This document shows, in pieces, positions 15,251 through 27,627 of a stretch of DNA of 64,000 nucleotides (its first letter is position 1; each line of letters opens with the position of its first letter). The notes below the pieces were generated by a model. That model searched no databases, was not told the DNA's origin, and saw nothing but the letters and a program-made list of their open reading frames with translations. Position numbers and translations under genes: made by a program. Origin of the DNA: Vitreimonas flagellata (GTDB lineage Bacteria; Pseudomonadota; Alphaproteobacteria; Caulobacterales; Aquidulcibacteraceae); assembly GCF_004634425.1 (NCBI RefSeq), contig NZ_SBJL01000001.1:1399001-1463000 (forward strand), in the 5' to 3' direction.

Positions 15251-16789
15251 ATGGATCGCAACGACATTCCGCCGATCGACCAAGTCGCAACGCCAACACG
15301 CCGCAGTTTATGGGCGGGCGCGGCCGCACTCGCGCCACTCGCCTTCGCTGAAGACGCCGACGCCGCGACACCCAATCGCGCCGCCCTGCGCCGCATCGTC
15401 GATCAACAGAAAGACGAGACGATCGCGCTGCTGCAGGATTGGATTCGCAATCCCACCATCGCTGCCGAAAGCCTGAACATTCAGGAAGGCGCCGACTACA
15501 TGGCGCGCCTCGCCCGCGACGCCGGCTTCCAAACCGCCGAGATCGTCTCCACCGACGGATCGCCCGGCGTGTGGGCCGCGCTCGACGTCGGCGCGCCGAA
15601 AACGCTCGCCGTCTATTTCATGTACGACGTGAAGCAATTCAATCCGGAAGAATGGTCCTCGCCGCCTCTCGAAGCGCGGCTCGTCGATAACCCGCTTGGC
15701 CGCATTCTCGTCGGTCGCGGCGCCGTCAACCAGAAGGGCCCGGAGATCGCTTTCCTCGCCGCGTTGCGCGCGCTGCGCGCCGCCGGCCGCCAACCGCCCG
15801 TCAACATCGTGCTCATCTGCGAAGGCGAAGAAGAAATCGGCAGCCCGCACTTCCACCAAATCGTGCGCCGCCCCGACATCATGCAGCGCTTGCAATCGAG
15901 CGTGGGCGTCTTCATTCCAAGCGCCTGGCAAGACCCGAGCACAGGCAGCGTCAGCGTCAATCTCGGCGCCAAAGGCATCATCGAGTGCGAATTGATCGCC
16001 AGCGGCGAAAGCTGGGGTCGTGGGCCCACGCGCGACATCCATTCCAGCACCAAAGCGATGGTGGATTCGCCCGTCTGGCGGCTCGTGCGCGCACTCGACA
16101 CGCTCACCACCGAAGATGGCAACACGCCAGCCATCGACGGCTGGTTCGAGAACGTGCGTCCGCTCACGGCGCGCGAACGCGAACTCATCCAACAAGGTGC
16201 GCGCAATTCCAGCGAAGCCGATTGGAAGCAACGCAATGGCGTCTCGCGCTTCATTGATGACCTGCCGTGGGCGCAAGCGCTGGAGCGCCTCGCCTCGCAG
16301 CCCACCGTCAACATCGAAGGCCTCGTCGCCGGCTATACTGGCCCCGGCGGCATGACTATTCTGCCTGGACGTGGCGTGGCCAAGCTCGACTTCCGCTTGG
16401 TGCCAAACCAAACCCGCGCCGAAGCCGAAGCCAAACTCCGCGCCCACCTCGACGCACGCGGCTTCAGCGATGTGCAGGTCGTCGTCAGCGGCGGCTATGA
16501 CCCAACCGAAACCGCCGAAGACAGCGCCATCGTGCAAGCGCAGCTCGCCGTTTATCGCCGCGCTGGCGCACGCGCGACGTTGAACCCACGCCTCGCTGGC
16601 TCTTGGCCGGGCGCCGTCTTCACCGCAGCCCCCGTCAGCCTTCCTGCTGGCCAATTCGGCCTCGGCCACGGCGGCGGCGCGCATGCGCCCAACGAATATC
16701 TGCTGATCGACAGCAACAATTCCCGTGTTCAGGGCCTGACCGGCGCGGTGATGGGCTTCATCGACATCATGTACGAGCTGGCGCGTTAA
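15251..16789 (+). CDS. M20-family peptidase-like protein with altered metal ligands, Tat-type leader
   Basis: 512 residues. The N-terminus has a twin-arginine-like leader (TPTRRSLWAGAAALAPLAFA), suggesting export. The body follows the M20/M25 metallopeptidase fold, with dipeptidase-type landmarks. The zinc motif GHxDV reads FMYDVKQF, so the ligand His is replaced by Met124 while the catalytic Asp126 remains. The usual DDKG reads NQKG, replacing the bridging Asp with Asn160. The EGEEEIGS motif (Glu193-195) and the final His region (HGGGAHAPNE) are intact. A dimerisation domain sits between. It may be inactive, or bind metal differently. Confidence 0.85.
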   Translation: MDRNDIPPIDQVATPTRRSLWAGAAALAPLAFAEDADAATPNRAALRRIVDQQKDETIALLQDWIRNPTIAAESLNIQEGADYMARLARDAGFQTAEIVSTDGSPGVWAALDVGAPKTLAVYFMYDVKQFNPEEWSSPPLEARLVDNPLGRILVGRGAVNQKGPEIAFLAALRALRAAGRQPPVNIVLICEGEEEIGSPHFHQIVRRPDIMQRLQSSVGVFIPSAWQDPSTGSVSVNLGAKGIIECELIASGESWGRGPTRDIHSSTKAMVDSPVWRLVRALDTLTTEDGNTPAIDGWFENVRPLTARERELIQQGARNSSEADWKQRNGVSRFIDDLPWAQALERLASQPTVNIEGLVAGYTGPGGMTILPGRGVAKLDFRLVPNQTRAEAEAKLRAHLDARGFSDVQVVVSGGYDPTETAEDSAIVQAQLAVYRRAGARATLNPRLAGSWPGAVFTAAPVSLPAGQFGLGHGGGAHAPNEYLLIDSNNSRVQGLTGAVMGFIDIMYELAR

Positions 16790-16849
16790 AGTCGCACTGA
16801 ACCAAACAGCCTCGGCATTCGTTCAAAGAACGAAGCCGAGGTCGTCTCC

Positions 16850-19663
<2,814 letters not shown>

Positions 19664-19678
19664 CAATCTGACACCTGC

Positions 19679-20536
19679 TTAGAACACCGTGCCGAACGTG
19701 CGGCTGAGCCAGCCGCGGCGGCGCGCTTCTTCTTCCGGCACCTGCGTCACGCCGCTCTCAGTCATCAAATCGTAGGTGCGCTGGTACCAAGCATTACCCG
19801 GGAAGTTGTGACCAAGGATCGCCGCCATACGCTGCGCTTCTTCGATCATGCCGACCGAGAGGTACGCTTCGACCAAACGGTGCAGCGCCTCAGGCGTGTG
19901 CGACGTAGTTTGGAAGTTCTCGTTCTCGACCACATTGCGGAAGCGATTGATCGCCGCGAGGTGCTGGTCGCGCTCCAGATAGAAGCGGCCGACCGACATC
20001 TCTTTGCCGGCGAGCTGGTCATAGACCATGTCAATCTTCAAACGCGCGTCGCGCGCATAAGCCGTTTCCGGAAAGCGACGCACAACATCATTCAGCGCCG
20101 TAAGCGCACGCTCCGTGGTGCCCTGGTCGCGGCCCACGTCGGTGATGCGCTCAAAGTGGCAGATCGCGATCAAGTAATAGGCGTATGGCGCGCTGTCGTT
20201 GCCGGGGTGAAGCGACACGAAGCGCTGCGCGTCTTCGATCGAGGAATCATATTGCCGCGCTTGATAGTGCACGAAGGCCTCCATCAACATCGAGCGGCGC
20301 GCCCAGGATGAATACGGGTGTTGGCGCTCGACTTCCTCGAACATCGCCAGAGCGAGCGGATAACGCTGATCCTCGATCGCATCGACGCCGCGATTGTAGA
20401 GAGCGGCCACCGGCTCATCGACATATTGCACGTTCTCGCGCTCGCGATTGGCGCCGAAACCGCCGCAGGCTGTCACGCTGCCGGCCATCACGGCCATCGC
20501 GACTGCGCGAGCAATCTGCATTTGTCGAGGGGTCAT
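19679..20536 (-). CDS. bamD: Outer membrane assembly lipoprotein BamD
   Basis: 285 residues. Signal peptide with lipobox VTAC (MAGSVTACGGFG), then a TPR-type helical protein: LYNRGVDAIEDQRYPLALAMFEEVERQHPYSSWA is the classic BamD/YfiO opening. BamD is an essential component of the BAM complex that inserts beta-barrel proteins into the outer membrane. Downstream TPR units include AYYLIAICHFERI and a conserved LARFYLERDQ-like stretch (VGRFYLERDQHLAAINRF). The usual gene order lpxC-bamD-recN-ligA is kept except that recN is missing. Confidence 0.95.
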   Translation of the reverse strand: MTPRQMQIARAVAMAVMAGSVTACGGFGANRERENVQYVDEPVAALYNRGVDAIEDQRYPLALAMFEEVERQHPYSSWARRSMLMEAFVHYQARQYDSSIEDAQRFVSLHPGNDSAPYAYYLIAICHFERITDVGRDQGTTERALTALNDVVRRFPETAYARDARLKIDMVYDQLAGKEMSVGRFYLERDQHLAAINRFRNVVENENFQTTSHTPEALHRLVEAYLSVGMIEEAQRMAAILGHNFPGNAWYQRTYDLMTESGVTQVPEEEARRRGWLSRTFGTVF

Positions 20537-20649
20537 CAGCTGGCCTCTTCTGGCTTACAAATCGGCGCGCCGAACAGGCGAGCGCATCGCTGATACAGGA
20601 GGATTGGCCGGACGCAAAGCGGCTGCGGCTGTGGGACGAACAGGCGCGC

Positions 20650-21666
20650 TCAGCCGACAGCGGCAACCAGCGCCGGCTGGGCCGCGCGTACCGTTTCGGG
20701 CGCGGACTCGTATTCGAAACGCCACGCTTCCGGCGTATCGAGCAACGCGCGCACCAAACGCGCATTGAGCGCGTGGCCGGGTTGATCCGCCACAAAGCGG
20801 CCACAAATCGGCGCGCCGGCCATCGCCAGATCGCCAATCGCGTCGAGCATTTTATGGCGTACGAATTCGTCTTCGAAGCGAAGACCTTCCGGGTTCACAA
20901 CCCGGCCGGCATCCACAACCAGCGTATTTTCCATAGACGCGCCGCGGCCCAAACCAGCCGCACGCATCGCGTCGACGTCCGACATGAAGCCAAACGTACG
21001 CGCGTCCGCGATGTCGCTGAGGAAGCTCTTCGGCGAGAGTTCGATCTGACGACGTTGCACGCCAATCGCTGGATCGGCGAAGCGGATCGTCACGTCGAGA
21101 TCGAGACCGGCAAAGCCATCGGACGGCAGCAGGGCGGCGCTTTTCGCGCCCATACGCACTTCGATCGCTTCAAGAATACGGATGACGCGCTGCGGCGCAT
21201 GTTGCGTCTTGAGGCCGGCATTGAGCAGTACGGCGACGAATTGCGCCGAAGAGCCGTCCAAGATCGGCAATTCCGGGCCATCGACTTCGACAAAGAGATT
21301 GTCGACGCCCAGGCCGGCGCAAGCCGACATCAAATGCTCGATCGTGGCCAGCTCAGCGCCGGCGGCGTTGCGGATCGTGGTGCAATTGCGGGTTTCGGAC
21401 ACGAAATCGGCGTGGGCGCGGATCAAATTATCCACAGCCTTCACATCGGCGCGGACGAACACGATACCGGTATCGACCGGGGCCGGCGTCAGCGCGATGC
21501 GGACGTGCGCGCCCGAATGGACGCCAATGCCCGCACACACAGCCGGGCCTGCAATGGTTTGCTGACGACGCACCGAAACCACCTCTTCGTCCCCCCACGG
21601 AACTGGAGCGAGGCCCCCCGACCCCGTAATGGTGGTGTAAGGCGTCCTTCGCATGTGCGACAACAC
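20650..21666 (-). CDS. lpxC: UDP-3-O-acyl-N-acetylglucosamine deacetylase
   Basis: 338 residues as given; LpxC removes the acetyl group in the committed step of lipid A synthesis. Zinc ligands are visible in TIEHLMSA and HKMLDAIGDLAMAG, and the catalytic His in QPGHALN. The core starts at about residue 32 (RRQQTIAGPAVCAGIGVHSG, matching the family start), so the first 28-31 residues may be untranslated and a GTG codon (residue 29, 30 or 32) may be the true start. It lies between ftsZ and bamD, the usual alphaproteobacterial place, but a TPR protein, a membrane protein and a signal peptidase separate it from ftsZ. Confidence 0.94.
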   Translation of the reverse strand: MLSHMRRTPYTTITGSGGLAPVPWGDEEVVSVRRQQTIAGPAVCAGIGVHSGAHVRIALTPAPVDTGIVFVRADVKAVDNLIRAHADFVSETRNCTTIRNAAGAELATIEHLMSACAGLGVDNLFVEVDGPELPILDGSSAQFVAVLLNAGLKTQHAPQRVIRILEAIEVRMGAKSAALLPSDGFAGLDLDVTIRFADPAIGVQRRQIELSPKSFLSDIADARTFGFMSDVDAMRAAGLGRGASMENTLVVDAGRVVNPEGLRFEDEFVRHKMLDAIGDLAMAGAPICGRFVADQPGHALNARLVRALLDTPEAWRFEYESAPETVRAAQPALVAAVG

Positions 21667-21717
21667 ACGTTGCGTTACGGTTTGTGACTGTTAAGCGACC
21701 TGAATTACACCGTTGAA

Positions 21718-23439
21718 ATGTCAGATAAAAAATCAGTCCCGCCACACCCTCGCGATACCTACGCTTTACGGGCTGTAGCACGCGCTGGCGGGCCCGATGC
21801 GGCCAAGGCTGCGCGCCATGCGGCAGCTTTGGCGGAGCTGCGCGACCCGGAAACGGCCAAGGAAGCCCTCTCGCTCGCCATCCGGCTGGAACCGATCGAC
21901 CCAACGCCCCGCCTGGCGCTGGCCCGCCTGCACGCCGAAAGCGGCGATCTCGCCGCCGCCCGCGCCGAGGCCCAGGCCGTTTTGGCCGACGCGGTCGACC
22001 AAGCCGCTCGCGCACGCGCCGCCTTCATTCTGGGGGAACTCGCCCGCGTCGGCGGCGGCCACGACGAAGCGCGCGGCCGCTACCAAGCCGTGCTCAAGAT
22101 CGAGGACGCCCTGCTCTCGGCCAATCCGGGCGAACCCACAGCGTCGCGCTGGTACGCCCGCGCCCGCGGCCGCATCGCTGAGCTCGACGCCAGCGCCGGC
22201 GATTTCAGCGCCGCGCGCACCGGCTCCGAAGGCGCACTCGCCATGCTGCGCGCCGTCGCCGCCGCGATCGGCGAACCGCCCGTGCTCGCCGCCGACATCG
22301 CCGACGCTGAGATGCGCCTCGCCGCACTCGAACTCGATCACAATCAACCAGCCTCCGCGCGCCGCCGTCTCGGCGAAGCCATTGGCCGCTACGAAGCGCT
22401 CGCCATCACCGAAAGACACGAACCGCACTGGCGCGCTGTGCTCGCCGACGCATGGGCGTTGGCAGCCGAAGCCGATTACGTGCGCGGCGATGCGAACGCG
22501 GCGCGCGACGCGATGGAACGCGCGCTGCAAGCGCGGCTTGTGCTGGCGGCGCAGAACGAGAGCGAAGCCTGGGGACTCGCCGGCGTGTGGCGGGTGCGCG
22601 GCGCTTTACGCGCAGCGCTTGGCGACAACGACGCCGCCAGAGAATCGTTCGCCCAAGCACGCGCCATGGCGGAAACGCTCAGCACCCGCGCCGGCCGCGG
22701 CGAAGACGCCTCGCGCTTCCTGCTGCGCACCCTGCTCGCGCAAGGCGATCACGCGCTGCGCATCGGCCAACTGAACACAGCACGCGAAGCCACCGACAGC
22801 GCGCGCATACTCGCTGAAGGCTTTGCGCAGGACATCGGCGGCGCCTGGCTCGGCGAAGTCGCGGCCTGCTGGGATCGCTTGGGCGAAATCGCGCGCACAG
22901 CGGGCGCAGGCGCTGCCGCCCAAGACGCTTTCGCACGCGCCGTCGAGTTTCGCCGCTTAGCACTCGAACGCGCGCCGGACGACATGCGCTTAATCCGACG
23001 CCTCGCTGCGGCACTCGTCAAGCATGGCGACGCGCATCTCGGCGCCAACGCGCACGCCAGCGCCAAAGCCGCATTTCACGAAAGCATCGTGCTGCGCTTC
23101 AAATTGCTCGACGCTGCGCCCAACGACGCCACAGCCGCGCACGCCGTCGCCGTCGCACTCGAACGCTTCGGTCTTGCCGCCTTTGCCCAGGGCGACACCA
23201 ACGCCGCGCGCGCAGCGTGGGAAGACGAGCTCGCGCTCGCCGACCGCATCTTCGCGGAAGAGCACTCGCTTGAATCCCTGCGCTTTCGCGCCATCGTCGA
23301 AAGCCATCTCGCCAGCGCCGGCGGGCCCAACGGTGAACACCACCGCCACGCAGCACTCGAGCACCTAGATCAGCTCGCCCACGCGGGCGTCCTCACGCCG
23401 CAAGAGACCGCACTACGTAAGAGACTCTGGGGCGCGTGA
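21718..23439 (+). CDS. Tetratricopeptide-repeat protein (hypothetical)
   Basis: 573 residues, very alanine-rich, no signal peptide and no membrane helix. Many degenerate TPR-like helix pairs are visible, for example ALARLHAESGDLAAARAEA, LAAEADYVRGDANAARDAME, RVRGALRAALGDNDAARESF and RFGLAAFAQGDTNAARAAWE, so it is probably an all-helical superhelix used for protein contacts. It is divergent from lpxC across a 51-base gap. Partner and function are unknown. Confidence 0.75.
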   Translation: MSDKKSVPPHPRDTYALRAVARAGGPDAAKAARHAAALAELRDPETAKEALSLAIRLEPIDPTPRLALARLHAESGDLAAARAEAQAVLADAVDQAARARAAFILGELARVGGGHDEARGRYQAVLKIEDALLSANPGEPTASRWYARARGRIAELDASAGDFSAARTGSEGALAMLRAVAAAIGEPPVLAADIADAEMRLAALELDHNQPASARRRLGEAIGRYEALAITERHEPHWRAVLADAWALAAEADYVRGDANAARDAMERALQARLVLAAQNESEAWGLAGVWRVRGALRAALGDNDAARESFAQARAMAETLSTRAGRGEDASRFLLRTLLAQGDHALRIGQLNTAREATDSARILAEGFAQDIGGAWLGEVAACWDRLGEIARTAGAGAAAQDAFARAVEFRRLALERAPDDMRLIRRLAAALVKHGDAHLGANAHASAKAAFHESIVLRFKLLDAAPNDATAAHAVAVALERFGLAAFAQGDTNAARAAWEDELALADRIFAEEHSLESLRFRAIVESHLASAGGPNGEHHRHAALEHLDQLAHAGVLTPQETALRKRLWGA

Positions 23440-23442
23440 GCG

Positions 23443-23862
23443 CTAGGCTTTCTTGGCCAACGCCATTGGCAGGATCGGCGCTGTCGCCAAGAAGATCACC
23501 AACGCCAACACACTGGTCTGCACTGCGATCTCCAGCGGCAAGAAGCCGGCATTGACGATCGCCAGATACGTCATCACCGCGCCCGACACCCACAGCACGA
23601 ACACCAGCGCCAGCGCATGCGCGACACTCTTCTGCGCGCCATGCGCGAAGAGCCACACGAATGCGAACGCATAAACAAAGTCAGAGACAAAGCTCAGCAG
23701 CTCGCGCGTGAGCGGCGACCAAGGCGGCGCGAAATCCGGCGACAGCTGCGCGCCCACCGCATCCCACCCGGCCTCAAGCAAGAAATTGTTACCAGCCCAA
23801 CCGAGCACATTCCAAACGACGCCATAGATCAGCGCCCAAACCAGGATCGACATCGTGGACAT
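23443..23862 (-). CDS. Four-helix membrane protein (hypothetical)
   Basis: 139 residues from the ATG with ribosome binding site GGGAGG six bases upstream; the longer frame to 24048 runs across the divergent signal peptidase start and is rejected. Four hydrophobic helices are visible: SILVWALIYGVVWNVLGW, VSDFVYAFAFVWLFAHG, ALALVFVLWVSGAVMTYL, and VQTSVLALVIFLATAPI. The family is not recognised. It converges on the TPR gene with 3 bases between stops and is divergent from the signal peptidase gene. Confidence 0.7.
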   Translation of the reverse strand: MSTMSILVWALIYGVVWNVLGWAGNNFLLEAGWDAVGAQLSPDFAPPWSPLTRELLSFVSDFVYAFAFVWLFAHGAQKSVAHALALVFVLWVSGAVMTYLAIVNAGFLPLEIAVQTSVLALVIFLATAPILPMALAKKA

Positions 23863-23983
23863 GACACGCCTCCCACGCATCATGGTGGGGCGCGAAAGCC
23901 GGCGGCGATAGCGCTTTGCGACCAGCGCCAACCATCGATTGACCCCGCTCTCTGGTTGCGACTTGCCCGACGCGGGGGAAATC

Positions 23984-24967
23984 ATGACGACCGAGAGCAC
24001 ACAAACGCGCCGGGTTCGCCCATGGATCGCGGCCTTGCTGACATTCATAGGCTGGGGCTTCGGCCTTTATTACGCGCGCCAAACCAAGGCCGCGTGGCGC
24101 GTCGCCTTGCTCGGTCTCTTGATTGGGTTGATACTGGCCTCAGCGCTTGTCATCGCGTTCTTCACGCTCGACCCGCTGTCGGGCTGGTTCAATCACCCGC
24201 TTGCGCCGATGGCCGCGGACCTCATCAGCCTCGGCATCTCTTTCATCATCGCCATTTTCGTATGGCGCGCCGTCGCGCGTCAGCAATGGGTTGAGCCCGC
24301 AGGGCCGGTTCGTTTGCTCGGCTACGTCGCGATTTGGCTTGTACCGCTTCTTCTCTCACTCACGCTTGCATTTGCGATCCGCTTTGCGCTCGTGCAACCC
24401 TTCCACATCCCTGCTGGATCGATGCAGCCGACGCTTCAAATCGGCCAATACATCGTCGTGACGAAATGGAGCTATGGATACAGCCGCTTTTCCGCAGCGC
24501 CATTTCAAGACCTCTTGCCCGAAGGTCGTTTCAATCCACGCCTGCCCGAGCGCGGCGATATTGTCGTCTTCCGCCCGACGCCGGAGCCGGAGCGTGATTT
24601 CGTCAAGCGCATCGTCGGCCTGCCAGGCGATCGCATTCAGATGATCGAAGGTGTGCTGCACATCAACGGCACACCAGTCGCGCACGAACCCGCTGGCCCG
24701 CTCACAATTGATTCAGGCTACGGAGAAGAAGCCTTCGAAAGCGTTCGCGAGACGCTGCCGAACGGTGTGAGCTACGTCACCATAGATCGCGGCATGACCG
24801 AACTCGACAACACGCGCGTCTATGTCGTGCCCGAGGGCCACTATTTCATGATGGGCGACCATCGCGACAATTCAGCCGATAGTCGCGTGATGAGCGTCGT
24901 CGGCTTGGTCCCGTTCGATAACATTCTTGGCCCGGTGCGCGCAAAAAGCGGCGCGCCCGCGAATTAG
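23984..24967 (+). CDS. lepB: Signal peptidase I with extended membrane N-terminus
   Basis: 327 residues from the ATG with GGGGGAAATC before it. Type I signal peptidases cleave exported preproteins at the periplasmic face. The nucleophile S146 lies in [18 protein letters not shown], the general-base K208 in [11 protein letters not shown], and the C-terminal box in [11 protein letters not shown]. Instead of the usual one or two anchors, the N-terminus has about four hydrophobic segments (residues 13-135). This may be a second, specialised copy, since lepB in Alphaproteobacteria normally sits beside rnc and era; that cannot be decided from this window. The stop overlaps the converging ftsZ stop by 4 bases. 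Confidence 0.93.
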   Translation: MTTESTQTRRVRPWIAALLTFIGWGFGLYYARQTKAAWRVALLGLLIGLILASALVIAFFTLDPLSGWFNHPLAPMAADLISLGISFIIAIFVWRAVARQQWVEPAGPVRLLGYVAIWLVPLLLSLTLAFAIRFALVQPFHIPAGSMQPTLQIGQYIVVTKWSYGYSRFSAAPFQDLLPEGRFNPRLPERGDIVVFRPTPEPERDFVKRIVGLPGDRIQMIEGVLHINGTPVAHEPAGPLTIDSGYGEEAFESVRETLPNGVSYVTIDRGMTELDNTRVYVVPEGHYFMMGDHRDNSADSRVMSVVGLVPFDNILGPVRAKSGAPAN

Positions 24968-26307
24968 CGCGGGTTCATTTGTCGGCGGAGGAAGGCGGGG
25001 ATTTCCAGCTCTTCGTCCAATTCCGGATCGCGCACGACGTCTTCATGCGCGCGGCGCGGCTGAGCGGCCGGCGCATCGTCGTCGATGTTGAAATCGCGGA
25101 GTGACGGCGGCTCGTCGCGCGGCGCGTTCTTCTTCCAACCGAACAGGCTGAAGCCGCCGCCGCGACGCGGCTCGGGCTCCAGATCATTGGCGAAGCTCGG
25201 GCGCGTTTCTTCAAAGGTCTCGCGCGCCACCGGCTCGGGAACAGGCGACGTCGCCGCCTCCGGACGTGGCACGACCGGACGACGCGTCGGCGCTTCGTTC
25301 GCACGTCGCGCCGGTTCGATCACCGTCTGCTGCGTGACGATCGCCTCGTCATCGATGCCCGTCGCCACCACCGACACGCGGATCGAGCCTTCAAGCGTTT
25401 CATCGAAGGTCGAGCCCAGAATGATGTTCGCGTTCGGATCGACTTCGGCGCGGATCTCGTTTGCCGCCTGATCGACCTCGTACAGCGTCATGTCGAAGCC
25501 GCCGGTGATGTTGATCAGCACGCCCTTGGCGCCACGCATCGACACGATATCCAGCAGCGGATTCGCCATCGCACCGTGCGCCGCTTCCAAGGCGCGATTG
25601 GGACCACGGCCTTCGCCCGTGCCCATCATCGCCGTGCCCATTTCGGCCATCACGGTGCGGACGTCGGCGAAATCGAGGTTGATCAGGCCGGGCATGACCA
25701 TGAGATCGGTGACGCCGCGCACGCCCGAATAGAGCACTTGGTCCGCCAGCTGGAACGCCTCGGCGAACGTCGTGCGCTCGTTGGCGACGCGGAAGAGATT
25801 TTGGTTCGGAATAACGATCAGCGTATCGACGTGCTTGCGCAACTCCTGCACGCCCTGCTCGGCCAGCTGCATGCGGCGCTGACCTTCAAAGTGAAACGGC
25901 TTGGTGACGACCGCGATCGTCAGGATGCCGCGCTCGCGCGCCGTGCGCGCAATCACCGGCGCTGCACCCGTGCCCGTACCGCCGCCCATGCCGGCGGCGA
26001 CGAACACCATGTGCGCGCCTTCCAGAAACTCGATGATCTCCGGCTGGCTCTCTTGCGCCGCCGCTTGGCCCACTTCCGGCCGCGCGCCTGCGCCCAGGCC
26101 CTCAGTGATCGAATGGCCCAATTGCAAGCGGTTCGGCGTGCGCGCGCGCGTCAGCGCCTGCGCGTCCGTATTGGCCACGACGAACTCGACGCCCTGCAGA
26201 TTGGCGTCGATCATGTTGTTGATCGCGTTGCCGCCAGCGCCGCCGACCCCGAACACCACAATGCGTGGCTTCAGATCGTTGATCGTGGGCGCGCCATACT
26301 GGTTCAT
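24964..26307 (-). CDS. ftsZ: Cell division protein FtsZ
   Basis: 447 residues from the ATG giving [20 protein letters not shown], with a GGAG ribosome binding site; an upstream in-frame ATG (26355) would add 16 unlikely residues. FtsZ is the tubulin-like GTPase that forms the division ring. Visible motifs are [14 protein letters not shown], the tubulin signature [20 protein letters not shown] and the T7 loop [16 protein letters not shown] disordered linker (about 320-430) leads to the conserved C-terminal peptide [11 protein letters not shown] that contacts FtsA and other partners. It is separated from ftsA by about 2.3 kb of unrelated genes. A CtrA-like box lies 81 bases upstream. Confidence 0.97.
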   Translation of the reverse strand: MNQYGAPTINDLKPRIVVFGVGGAGGNAINNMIDANLQGVEFVVANTDAQALTRARTPNRLQLGHSITEGLGAGARPEVGQAAAQESQPEIIEFLEGAHMVFVAAGMGGGTGTGAAPVIARTARERGILTIAVVTKPFHFEGQRRMQLAEQGVQELRKHVDTLIVIPNQNLFRVANERTTFAEAFQLADQVLYSGVRGVTDLMVMPGLINLDFADVRTVMAEMGTAMMGTGEGRGPNRALEAAHGAMANPLLDIVSMRGAKGVLINITGGFDMTLYEVDQAANEIRAEVDPNANIILGSTFDETLEGSIRVSVVATGIDDEAIVTQQTVIEPARRANEAPTRRPVVPRPEAATSPVPEPVARETFEETRPSFANDLEPEPRRGGGFSLFGWKKNAPRDEPPSLRDFNIDDDAPAAQPRRAHEDVVRDPELDEELEIPAFLRRQMNPR

Positions 26308-26387
26308 TACCTGCTCCAAGGGCGACCGATTCTCACGATTCGCCCATGCTCGCACTTGCCCCGGTTACAGCTTTGCCGGCCAAGCGC

Positions 26388-26402
26388 TTAAGCTCTCGTT
26401 AA
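26388..26402 (-). promoter_or_regulatory. CtrA-like box upstream of ftsZ
   Basis: TTAA-GCTCTCG-TTAA, an exact match to the TTAA-N7-TTAA core of the CtrA binding consensus (the final C is G here). It lies 81 bases before the ftsZ start codon. CtrA represses ftsZ transcription in Caulobacter crescentus, so placement and motif agree; binding here is inferred. Confidence 0.65.
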
Positions 26403-26490
26403 GACTCCGAAATAGTGAGGGCGGTTTTGCGGCGCCAGTGCGGTACGTCACACAACGCGTCTGGGGAAAACGCCACGATCTCAGCACGCC

Positions 26491-26531
26491 AAAAAGCAAA
26501 ACGGCGGCGGACCCGAGGTCCACCGCCGTTT
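26491..26531 (-). terminator. Intrinsic terminator of the cold-shock gene
   Basis: On the minus strand a 14-bp GC-rich stem (AACGGCGGTGGACC pairing with GGTCCGCCGCCGTT, one G-U) with a 3-base loop TCG is followed by TTTGCTTTTT. It lies 31 bases past the cspA-like stop and insulates ftsZ from read-through. Confidence 0.9.
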
Positions 26532-26561
26532 CCATCATTCAGCGCCCGAAGCGCGAAACGA

Positions 26562-26768
26562 TTAGGCCGCCTTCAGGTTCGCAGCCGAGTCCCGACCTTG
26601 GCGATCGCGCTCGAGATCGAATGAGACCTTCTGCCCATCGTTCAGGCTCGACATGCCCGAACGCTCAACGGCGGAGATGTGTACGAACACGTCCTTGCCG
26701 CCGCCGTCCGGCGCGATGAAACCAAAACCTTTTTGCGAATTGAAAAACTTAACAGTACCGACAGCCAT
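26562..26768 (-). CDS. Cold-shock-like protein (CspA family)
   Basis: 68 residues from the ATG giving [18 protein letters not shown], with ribosome binding site GGAGG. A single OB-fold cold-shock domain with both RNA-binding motifs: KGFGFI and [12 protein letters not shown]. Members bind single-stranded nucleic acid as RNA chaperones. The 175 bases before the start contain no gene and may form the long 5' leader typical of csp mRNAs. A strong terminator follows. Confidence 0.93.
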   Translation of the reverse strand: MAVGTVKFFNSQKGFGFIAPDGGGKDVFVHISAVERSGMSSLNDGQKVSFDLERDRQGRDSAANLKAA

Positions 26769-26943
26769 TTGCCTGCCTCCATGAGAATTGCCAGCGTGGA
26801 CCTTCCACGTCAGGCGCCGATTTTTCGAGGGAAACAGCAAACATCCGGCGCGACAGCGAGGATCAGAGCGTGACGCGACGAGGATCGATGAAGACTATAT
26901 GGACGCTATCGTCCCAAAAGCCAATGCTTAAGCGGATTTCTTT

Positions 26944-27222
26944 TCAGCCATCCGCCGCTTGCGGCTTCGCCAAGGCGGTGACTTTGGCGCTGCGAATGAA
27001 GTTCTCGATGTCGCCGGATTCATGCGGCGCATCCTCGCGATCATCCACAATCGCTGCCTGATCCACGATCAAATCCTGCAAGTCTTCCGGCAAAGCATCC
27101 CATTGCAGCACCAGCGCGCCGCCAAGCCTGCGCAGCACGTGTTCCTGATCAGCGCGATATTTCACGGTTTTCGCGACGACTTGCGGCGGCTGCGGCGTGA
27201 ACGGCCTGGTCCCGCGCATCAC
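26944..27222 (-). CDS. Small conserved-looking hypothetical protein
   Basis: 92 residues with a charged, non-membrane composition, containing RADQEHVLRRLGGALVLQWDALPEDLQDLIVDQAAIVDD. The regular helix LPEDLQDLIVDQA suggests a small helical domain. The start overlaps the stop of the upstream 65-residue gene by 4 bases, so the pair is translationally coupled. The family is not recognised; the gene pair looks alphaproteobacterial in style. Confidence 0.6.
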   Translation of the reverse strand: MMRGTRPFTPQPPQVVAKTVKYRADQEHVLRRLGGALVLQWDALPEDLQDLIVDQAAIVDDREDAPHESGDIENFIRSAKVTALAKPQAADG

Positions 27223-27416
27223 AATTGCACCGTCTCAAGACGACTCTCATCCATGATGCGATCGAACGCTTCAGCGTCGTTCCTGACGCGATATTGCTGT
27301 GCACCTTTTTCGTGCGGGAGCGCGTGGACGACGCGATAGGTTCCACTGGGGGCGGAAAAGGCGCCAGAGCGCACAATAGAAACGCGTTGCCCCGCGCCAA
27401 ACTTGGTGTGCGCCAT
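27219..27416 (-). CDS. Small hypothetical protein, SH3-like
   Basis: 65 residues from the ATG giving MAHTKFGAGQRVSIV; the longer frame adds 13 residues without support. The pattern KFGAGQRVSIVRSG ... GTYRVVHALPHEKGAQQYRVRN ... AFDRIMDESRLE is that of a small beta-barrel (KOW/SH3-like) domain with a short C-terminal helix, and I have an impression of similar small rhizobial proteins. It is coupled to the following gene by a 4-base overlap. Function unknown. Confidence 0.65.
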   Translation of the reverse strand: MAHTKFGAGQRVSIVRSGAFSAPSGTYRVVHALPHEKGAQQYRVRNDAEAFDRIMDESRLETVQL

Positions 27417-27627
27417 ACCTGCATCCTTTGCGTGAAAACGAGCGAACGGCGACAAATGCGCGGACGCTGCACTGTCAACATGGGGCGCATCGGCAGAAAT
27501 ACAAGCAAAAGCTGCGAAATGAACGGCGTACGCGCGGAAACTGTGGTACGGTGTCAGCCTTCATCAGTTTGATCACGCTTTCTTGCCGCGGCCCGCGCGG
27601 CCTCGGAGCCTGTTCCCGGAGGCTCAC

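Noticed and set aside
15308-16684. A 458-codon minus-strand frame opposite the M20-like gene
   Set aside because: Shadow of a gene with clear family motifs; no ribosome binding site or domain.
21428-21436. A perfect DnaA box (TTATCCACA)
   Set aside because: It lies within lpxC coding sequence, is alone, and is explained by the codons of a conserved stretch.
20185-21687. A 500-codon plus-strand frame across bamD and lpxC
   Set aside because: It runs antisense to two recognisable genes and is Arg/His-rich, as is typical of shadow frames.
26308-26355. An N-terminal extension of FtsZ starting at 26355
   Set aside because: The downstream ATG has a proper ribosome binding site and matches the usual FtsZ start; the extra 16 residues look untranslated.
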